Below are positions 43,436-48,480 of a stretch of DNA of 48,480 nucleotides, piece after piece. Below the pieces are notes generated by a model, which did no database searches, had not been told where the DNA came from, and saw only the letters and a list, made by a program, of their open reading frames with translations. The position numbers and the translations under genes were made by a program. The stretch covers positions 1-48,480 of the forward strand of contig CAZHBH010000009.1 of the NCBI GenBank assembly GCA_964530525.1, given 5' to 3'. This stretch comes from CAYNQN01 sp964530525 (GTDB lineage: Bacteria; Actinomycetota; Acidimicrobiia; Acidimicrobiales; Acidimicrobilacustridaceae). Within the stretch, counting starts at the first letter, position 1. Each line of letters opens with the position of its first letter.

Positions 43436-45877
43436 GTGGCGCTCGCCTTCTTCGAGGTCCACCAGGCGTCTCGCCAGGCAGTTGGTTCGCTGCCGGTGGT
43501 GCAGGCCAACGACGAGCAGGTCTCGTGCCCTCGTGGCGGCCACGTACAGAAGCCGACACCGCTCCAGCTCCTCCTGTCGCCGTTCCTCGGCGAGAGCCTC
43601 GGCATAGCCGGCGGTTCGAAACCCGTTGGCCATCAACCCCATCTTCAGCTCCGGCTTCCCGTCGACCCACAGCAAGGCGGGTGCCGACGTGGCCGGAACC
43701 GCGTTGAGGCCGGTGAGCATCACCACGGGGAACTCGAGGCCCTTCGCCCCGTGGACCGTGAGGATTCGAACGGCGTGGTCGTCCTCCTCGGGCGCGGCCA
43801 CCTCCAAGCGCGTCGCCCCTGCATCTGCCTGGGAGCGGATCCACTCGACGAAGTCCCCGAGCTCCTCCCCTCCCCCCTCCACGAACGACCGGGCTTCGTC
43901 GAGCAGCAACCGGTAGCGGCGCCATCGGTCTCGGGGCCTGGACGAGGTGGCGGCGAGCTCGGTCAGGCGGCATCGCCGGATCACCATGTCGACCACGAGG
44001 TTCGCCGGTAGGCCGACTGCAGCGGCCCGCATGGCCCCGAGCTCTCGGAGCGAGTCGGCGACGGGGTGCTCCGGCGAGACGCCTTCCGGAACCTCCACCT
44101 CCTCGCCGGATGCCCTCCAGGTCCCGCCCGCCATCCGCCAACCCAGGAGGTCGGCGTCGGAGCAGGCGAAGGCCAGCCCCTTCAGCGCGGCAACCACGGA
44201 GACCTCGTCGTCGGGATCGTCGAGTGCCGCTAGCACGACCAGCACGTCGTGGACCTCGTCGGTTCCGAACAGCAACGAGCGGCTCTCTATCCGGTACGGC
44301 ACACCGGCCAGCTCGAACCCCTGCTCGACCGCAGCCAGGGCCGCGCGGGTGGGGAGGAGCACGGCGACGTCGTCGAACCGGATGGGGCGCTGCCCCCCCT
44401 GCCCGTCGCTCACGGTCGAGCCGCCGTCCACCAGCTCCGTCACCAGCTTCGCCATCTGTGCCGCCTCGAGCTGGCGGAGCTCTGCCACCCGTCCCTCCCG
44501 GTGAGCACCCCCGATGCCGATCACCGCTGGCCCGGACCCGTCGCCACCAGGCCAGATCTCGTCCATCGGTCCCGTGCCCCTGGCGGCCACCAGGGGCGTG
44601 AACTGGGCCTGGCCCTCTTCCCGACCCATCAGCTCACCGAAGACGGCATTGACCCAGTCGAGCACGCCCGGCACGGAGCGGTGGTTGCGGGAGAGCGTCA
44701 CCACCTCGGCGGCGAAGCTCTCACGCATCCGCTCGTAGACAGCCAGATCGGCTCCCCGGAACCGATATATGGACTGCTTCGGGTCGCCCACGAAGCACCT
44801 GTGGGTAGCACCCAGCAGCTCCGCCATCTCAGCCTGGAGGGGGTCGGTGTCCTGGAGCTCGTCGATCAGCAGCGCGTCGATCCACTCGGTCAGCTCCCGA
44901 CGGACCTCCGGTCGACTCCTCAGGAGCAAGACGGCTCGCACCAGTAGGTCGTGGTACTCCAAGAGACCCTCGCGGCGTCGCTCCTCGGCCGTCTCCAGGG
45001 CAAAGCTCGCGAGTGGTGCCAACACCGCTGCCAGCACCTCCGTGGCCAGCGACGAGACCAGCGCCCGCCTCTCGTCGGAGAGCGCGTCCAGCGCAGCTCG
45101 CACGCCCCCCGCCGCTGCCGGCGTGGCCCCTCCCACCTTTATGTCCGGGAGGTCCTGCACCACCATCGCCAGGGCGCGCAAAGAGCCCTCGCCCTTGGAC
45201 TCGACGACCCGCGAGAAGCGTTCGCCGAACGGGCCGAGCTCCTCCAGGGTGCGGCTTCCCAGGCGCGTCCCCTGGGCCTGCGCCGCTGCGTCGAGCGCTG
45301 CTCGGATGCGCTCATCGATCCGGCCCAGGTCGACCGGGCCCAGCTCGCCTCCGGAGCTCTGGAGCTGGAGCACTCTGTCCCAGCGGTCGCAAAGGGCACG
45401 GGCGATGTCGCGCAGATCACCAAGCTTCCCACCGAGCGCGAGCGCCCTGGCGAACGCCGATCGATGTGGCCCCTCGTCCAGGAGCTCGGGAAGGCGGGCC
45501 TCCCAGCGCTCTTGGAACCGCAGCTCCGCCTGTACGTCGTCTAGCACCTCGAAGTCGTCGGGGAGACCGGCCGGCCCCGCGTGCTCGGCGAGGATCCGCA
45601 TGGCGAAGCCGTGGATGGTGGTGATCGCCGCCGCGTCGAGGCGCTCGAGCGCCGATGCACAACGCCGGCGCTCCACCTCTGCCCTCCCGACGTCATCGGC
45701 TGCTTCCTCGAGTCCACGTCGGACGCGATCACGCAGCTCGGCCGCAGCAGCCTCCGTGAAGGTGATGGCCACCAAGCCGCGGGATGTCGCCATGCCGCTC
45801 GCCACCAGCTCGGTCACGCGACCCACCAGGTCATGGGTCTTGCCGGTGCCGGCGCCGGCCTCCACGAACACGTTCAT
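43367..45877 (-). CDS. AddA/RecB-like UvrD-type helicase without nuclease domain
   Basis: 836-residue superfamily 1A DNA helicase of the AddA/AdnB/RecB branch. Motifs in order: I FVEAGAGTGKTHDL, Ia ITFTEAAAAELRDRVR, II LLIDELQDTDPLQAEM, III VGDPKQSIYRFRGAD, IV SRNHRS, V LTVHGAKGLEFPVVMLTG, VI LLYVAATRARDLLVV. All ATPase motifs look active. Two parts are missing. The protein begins only a few residues before Walker A, so there is no Q motif, and it ends soon after motif VI without the C-terminal nuclease of typical AddA. ATG 45877 overlaps the stop of the nuclease gene as ATGA, so the pair is coupled and presumably forms one helicase-nuclease for double-strand-break repair. Overlaps rpe antisense by 69 bases. 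Confidence 0.88.
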   Translation of the reverse strand: MNVFVEAGAGTGKTHDLVGRVTELVASGMATSRGLVAITFTEAAAAELRDRVRRGLEEAADDVGRAEVERRRCASALERLDAAAITTIHGFAMRILAEHAGPAGLPDDFEVLDDVQAELRFQERWEARLPELLDEGPHRSAFARALALGGKLGDLRDIARALCDRWDRVLQLQSSGGELGPVDLGRIDERIRAALDAAAQAQGTRLGSRTLEELGPFGERFSRVVESKGEGSLRALAMVVQDLPDIKVGGATPAAAGGVRAALDALSDERRALVSSLATEVLAAVLAPLASFALETAEERRREGLLEYHDLLVRAVLLLRSRPEVRRELTEWIDALLIDELQDTDPLQAEMAELLGATHRCFVGDPKQSIYRFRGADLAVYERMRESFAAEVVTLSRNHRSVPGVLDWVNAVFGELMGREEGQAQFTPLVAARGTGPMDEIWPGGDGSGPAVIGIGGAHREGRVAELRQLEAAQMAKLVTELVDGGSTVSDGQGGQRPIRFDDVAVLLPTRAALAAVEQGFELAGVPYRIESRSLLFGTDEVHDVLVVLAALDDPDDEVSVVAALKGLAFACSDADLLGWRMAGGTWRASGEEVEVPEGVSPEHPVADSLRELGAMRAAAVGLPANLVVDMVIRRCRLTELAATSSRPRDRWRRYRLLLDEARSFVEGGGEELGDFVEWIRSQADAGATRLEVAAPEEDDHAVRILTVHGAKGLEFPVVMLTGLNAVPATSAPALLWVDGKPELKMGLMANGFRTAGYAEALAEERRQEELERCRLLYVAATRARDLLVVGLHHRQRTNCLARRLVDLEEGERHLPWRRDLALSLDGEGSQLVHRM

Positions 45878-47649
45878 CGGTCGCCCTCGGCGATCGTGAG
45901 GTACCCCGCCACCTCCGGGGCGCCGCGGAGGGCCTCCCACCGGTCGATGCGCGATGGAGGGCACAAGCGGTCGTACGGGCAGCGCCCGCAGTTCTCGGGA
46001 CCGAACCAGCCCTCCTCTCCGGGGTTGGCGGGGAAGTGGCCGGCATCTATCCCCTCCATGATCCCGGCGAGGACCTCACGGAGACGCTCGCGCTCGTCGG
46101 GACCCACCGGACCCCCTCGGAGCGACGCAGTGCCCTTCCCGTCGAGGAACCAGAAGTACGCTTCGACCTCTGGAGATCGAGAGCCGCCCGATCCCGCCAC
46201 GAGCTGACGAGCCGCCTCGGCGTACACCGCCAGCTGCAGGTGACGGCCGTTGCAGGTGATGTCCGCTGGCTTGCCCTTCCCCGCCTTGGGGAGCGACGTG
46301 TAGTCGCGGTCGCTTCCCGTCTTGTAGTCGATCACCACGACCCGTCCACCGTCGGGCGAGGCGTCGATCCGATCGACCTTCCCCCGGAACGCGACGGAGC
46401 GCCCGTCGGGCAGCTCCACCCGCACCGGAGGTGGCCCTCCGTCCTCGAAGCCGAACGTGTGCTCCACCGCGACGGGCGCCAAGTCTCGGCTCGAACGGTG
46501 TACCGAGTCGGCAGCCAAAGACGCTTCCAGGCGTCGCAGGATCGAACCGCCCTCCAACTCCCAGAGCACCGGGAGCCTCGGACCACCCTGGTCCTGGTAG
46601 GCCCCCACGACCTCTTCCACCACATCCTCCAGCCGTTGCAGATCGGCGGTGGTGAAGGGCTCGTCGGTGGGGCGCTGCCGCAGCTCCGCTCCGTGGAATC
46701 GCTCGAGCACCTCGTGCACGAGAGATCCGCGATCCCGATCGGACAGCGCCTGGTCGGGCCCTGGCTCGTCCGGCTCCTCCACCCCCAGGACGTAGGAGAG
46801 GAAGAACCGCTGAGGGCAGCCCGCCCAACGCTCGAACCTCGTCGGCGAACCGACGGGCGAGCCACCCACTGCCCCCGGTGCGCCGGCAGGCAACCTGCCC
46901 ACGAATCCGGTCCAGGGCGATGCACGTCCGAGAACGCGATCGTCCCTGGCCGCCACAGCCCTTGCCGCTCGCTCGTCGAGCGCGGCGAACGCACCCGCTG
47001 CGGCACCGGAGCCGGCTTCGTCCGCGAGCGCCAGCAGGTCGGCCACGGCGGCCTCCGTCGCATCGGCGTGGTGCCTGGCGGCTTGGAGGCCTGCCTGGAA
47101 CGAGGGGATGTCGCGCAGCACCGGATGGGCGACATCCACCAGGGCCGATGCGTGAACGGGCCGTCCCACGACCCGCGCCAGCTCCGCCAGCCACCATCGT
47201 GACGGAGCCACCTCGCGACCGGCCCTGGTGTCGACGCGAGGAACCGACAGCACCACGCTGCGAGCCCTGACGAGGGCAGCCGACGCCTGCGGACCAGGAT
47301 CACGTCCCTCCACGAGGCCCAGCAGCACCACCAGCTCGAAGCGATCGTCGGACAGGTCGCACGGCGCGCCGATGAACACACCGCGACCCAGCTCGCCCAC
47401 GACGAGGTGATCGGAGCCGTCCTCGTGGCGCCTGGAGGTGGGAACGCGGCCCCAGTGAGGGACACCGGCCGCTGTGAGCCGTTCGTGGAGCAGGAGGAGG
47501 TACGGGCTCGGGGCGTCGGAGACTGCGGCGATGGCCTCCGGAGCTGCCCCCTGGGAGAGGGCGCCCCTGACGGTGCGAACGGCCTCGCGCACCTCTTCCT
47601 CCGGATCTGGCGCTCGCACGAAGGTCCACGGCAACCGGACGGCGTCCAT
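45874..47649 (-). CDS. AddB-like PD-(D/E)XK nuclease with iron-sulfur cysteines
   Basis: 591 residues. The N-terminal about 230 resemble the second half (domain 2) of an inactivated helicase. The rest is a RecB/AddB-type nuclease: SLVHEVLERF (His), FRGKVDRIDAS and VVVIDYKTGSDRDY (Asp and D-x-K), and LQLAVYAEAARQL. One Cys at WAGCPQRFFLSYVLG plus three in ENCGRCPYDRLCPPS fit the 4Fe-4S staple of AddB/AdnA. It is about half the usual AddB length because the first helicase-like domain is absent. ATG 47649 lies 6 bases behind TACTGT, so the short form looks genuine rather than a recent break. It presumably supplies the only nuclease of the complex with the following helicase. Confidence 0.85.
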   Translation of the reverse strand: MDAVRLPWTFVRAPDPEEEVREAVRTVRGALSQGAAPEAIAAVSDAPSPYLLLLHERLTAAGVPHWGRVPTSRRHEDGSDHLVVGELGRGVFIGAPCDLSDDRFELVVLLGLVEGRDPGPQASAALVRARSVVLSVPRVDTRAGREVAPSRWWLAELARVVGRPVHASALVDVAHPVLRDIPSFQAGLQAARHHADATEAAVADLLALADEAGSGAAAGAFAALDERAARAVAARDDRVLGRASPWTGFVGRLPAGAPGAVGGSPVGSPTRFERWAGCPQRFFLSYVLGVEEPDEPGPDQALSDRDRGSLVHEVLERFHGAELRQRPTDEPFTTADLQRLEDVVEEVVGAYQDQGGPRLPVLWELEGGSILRRLEASLAADSVHRSSRDLAPVAVEHTFGFEDGGPPPVRVELPDGRSVAFRGKVDRIDASPDGGRVVVIDYKTGSDRDYTSLPKAGKGKPADITCNGRHLQLAVYAEAARQLVAGSGGSRSPEVEAYFWFLDGKGTASLRGGPVGPDERERLREVLAGIMEGIDAGHFPANPGEEGWFGPENCGRCPYDRLCPPSRIDRWEALRGAPEVAGYLTIAEGDR

Positions 47650-47655
47650 GGGCGA

Positions 47656-47661
47656 ACAGTA
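47656..47661 (-). promoter_or_regulatory. -10 element TACTGT of the addB-like gene
   Basis: TACTGT, TCGCCC (6 bases), then ATG 47649 on the minus strand. Confidence 0.5.
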
Positions 47662-47754
47662 CCGAGGACCTGTGACGGCGACGGACGGGGGGGTTCTTCG
47701 CCGGCGCCGGCCCAGGTGATCGCCCTCCGGCCGCCCCGGCGCGAGACTCCTGGC

Positions 47755-48192
47755 ATGGCGAAGCGCATGTCGTGGCTCTGGAAGCTCGCGCTCGCCGTCG
47801 TGTTGGTGGCGTTGGTTGCCTTCGCAGCGTTCCTCTTCGTCCGCTCCCGTGCGCCCTCTCCCTCTGCCGAGGCGTTCTGCTCCCGGATGGCGCTGGCCCA
47901 GGACCTCGACACGAGCTTCGCCAGGCTCGACGTGGAGGCGATCGAACGTCAGGTGGCCTCGCTCAAGGCAGCCGCAGAGGTGGCGCCGAAGGAGATCGCC
48001 GCACAGGTAGAGGAGGTCCTGACCCTCACCGAGGTCGTCGCAGAGGCCGTGGCCGACAACCCGGCTGAGCCCGCTGCGGCGGTGAGCCAGGCCCTTCGTG
48101 ACCGGCGTGACCAGCTACCCGAGGTGGCCCGGTCGGGTCAGGTCGTGGAGGACTACACCGTGGCGACCTGCGGCATAGAGCTGGGGGCTTGA
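47755..48192 (+). CDS. Small hypothetical membrane-anchored protein
   Basis: 145 residues, not recognised. Short basic N-terminus (MAKRMSWLWK), one membrane helix (about 10-30, LALAVVLVALVAFAAFLFV), then an outside helical domain. Two cysteines (EAFCSRM and ATCGIELGA at the C-terminus) are placed to form a disulfide. The middle is Ala/Glu-rich and helical (ERQVASLKAAAEVAPKEIAA). Proteins of this plan, with an N-terminal anchor and paired Cys at both ends, are frequent unannotated actinobacterial products. ATG 47755 is preferred; ATG 47767 is possible. GAGACT 6 bases before 47755 resembles the local -10 pattern except for its first base. Divergent from the nuclease gene. Confidence 0.75.
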   Translation: MAKRMSWLWKLALAVVLVALVAFAAFLFVRSRAPSPSAEAFCSRMALAQDLDTSFARLDVEAIERQVASLKAAAEVAPKEIAAQVEEVLTLTEVVAEAVADNPAEPAAAVSQALRDRRDQLPEVARSGQVVEDYTVATCGIELGA

Positions 48193-48199
48193 GCGCGTC

Positions 48200-48220
48200 G
48201 GGGGACGTTCGCGTCGCCCC
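48200..48220. terminator. TTCG-loop hairpin between convergent genes
   Basis: GGGGGACG-TTCG-CGTCGCCCC: 8 base pairs with one bulged G and a stable TTCG tetraloop, between the small membrane protein gene and clpP. Confidence 0.55.
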
Positions 48221-48232
48221 TCGCCACCCGAG

Positions 48233-48480
48233 CTAGCGGATCTCGCCCCGCTTGACGATCACGTGGTCGATGATGCCGTACTCCTTGGCCTGCTCGGCCG
48301 TGAACCAGCGGTCGCGGTCGGAGTCGATCTCTATCTGCTCGACCGACTGGCCCGTGTGGCTCGCGATGCGCTCGGCCATCAGCCGCTTCGTGTAGGCCAT
48401 CTGCTCGGCCTGGATGGCGATGTCGGACGCCTGGCCGCCGACCCCTCCGGAGGGCTGGTGCATCATGATCCGCGCGTGGG
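48233..48480 (-). CDS. clpP: ATP-dependent Clp protease proteolytic subunit, 3' part
   Basis: C-terminal about 82 residues of ClpP, the serine peptidase barrel working with ClpX/ClpC; the gene runs off the window. The frame reads HARIMMHQPSGGVGGQASDI, which holds the catalytic His, and EIDSDRDRWFTAEQAKEYGI, which holds the catalytic Asp (D in DSDRDRWF). The serine-containing N-terminal half is outside. Actinobacteria often have clpP1-clpP2 pairs upstream of clpX; which copy this is cannot be told here. Confidence 0.92.
   Translation of the reverse strand, partial: HARIMMHQPSGGVGGQASDIAIQAEQMAYTKRLMAERIASHTGQSVEQIEIDSDRDRWFTAEQAKEYGIIDHVIVKRGEIR

Noticed and set aside
1..48480. Search for CRISPR arrays, tRNA/rRNA genes, insertion sequences, prophage
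   Set aside because: No regularly spaced repeats, no tRNA-like cloverleaf or transposase/integrase product was recognised by eye; short tRNAs could still be missed without a dedicated search.

Overview
This is about 48.5 kb of GC-rich (roughly two-thirds G+C by eye), densely packed bacterial chromosome. It looks actinobacterial: many genes start with GTG, and many lie 6-9 bases behind a TANNNT -10 hexamer (leaderless arrangement). It also has a resuscitation-promoting-factor (Rpf)-like wall hydrolase, MmpL and LCP proteins, an LPxTG-type surface protein and an AddAB/AdnAB-like helicase-nuclease. Arylsulfatase, D-aminoacylase, an Abhydrolase_9 protein and S-layer-homology modules alongside these would fit an environmental member such as class Acidimicrobiia; that placement is inference. 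No tRNA, rRNA, IS element, prophage or CRISPR array was seen, and no gene-free stretch exceeds 300 bases.

Layout. 1-1745: thiamine operon thiG (partial)-thiE-thiD, genes overlapping by a few bases. 1819-4044: MmpL-type exporter. 4057-6536 (-): MTA/SAH deaminase-like amidohydrolase coupled to an LCP ligase. 6598-9042 (-): class III nucleotide cyclase and a DUF2079 membrane protein. 9114-13457 (+): arylsulfatase, ArsC-like reductase, and an ECF sigma factor coupled to a membrane partner. 13516-18125 (-): D-aminoacylase, enoyl-CoA hydratase-like protein, Abhydrolase_9 protein. 18152-21487: CPBP protease (+), a coiled-coil protein with a possible degenerate kinase fold (-), cold-shock protein (-) and cytochrome P450 (+). 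21484-24374 (-): FUSC transporter coupled to a cupin. 24528-26022 (+): Rpf-like transglycosylase and a DUF305 protein. 26032-32081 (-): complete seven-gene Mrp Na+/H+ antiporter operon, mrpA-B-C-D-E-F-G. 32120-36618 (+): membrane protein, GH25 muramidase with S-layer-homology (SLH) repeats, lipoprotein polysaccharide deacetylase. 36684-39688 (-): XRE regulator, novel HTH-like protein and LPVTG-anchored von Willebrand factor A (VWA) surface protein. 39776-42487 (-): MalT/LuxR-type giant regulator. 42722-43435 (+): rpe. 43367-47649 (-): AddB-like nuclease and AddA-like helicase. 47755-48192 (+): small membrane protein. 48233-end (-): ClpP (partial).

Common threads. The envelope dominates: wall hydrolysis, teichoic-acid-type ligation, lipid or sugar export, a surface adhesin-like protein, and ion and pH homeostasis. 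Genes within operons are tightly coupled by 4-base ATGA/GTGA overlaps, while monocistronic genes mostly show a TANNNT element 6-8 bases from the start codon. Compact hairpins separate many convergent pairs.

Most worth a second look: the XRE/HTH/VWA operon with its repeat-rich promoter; the reduced AddAB-like pair; a CRP-type palindrome before the rpf-like gene; a likely leaderless ATC start for the deacetylase; a mirror-symmetric divergent promoter; and a 22-codon leader bridging mrpA and mrpB.
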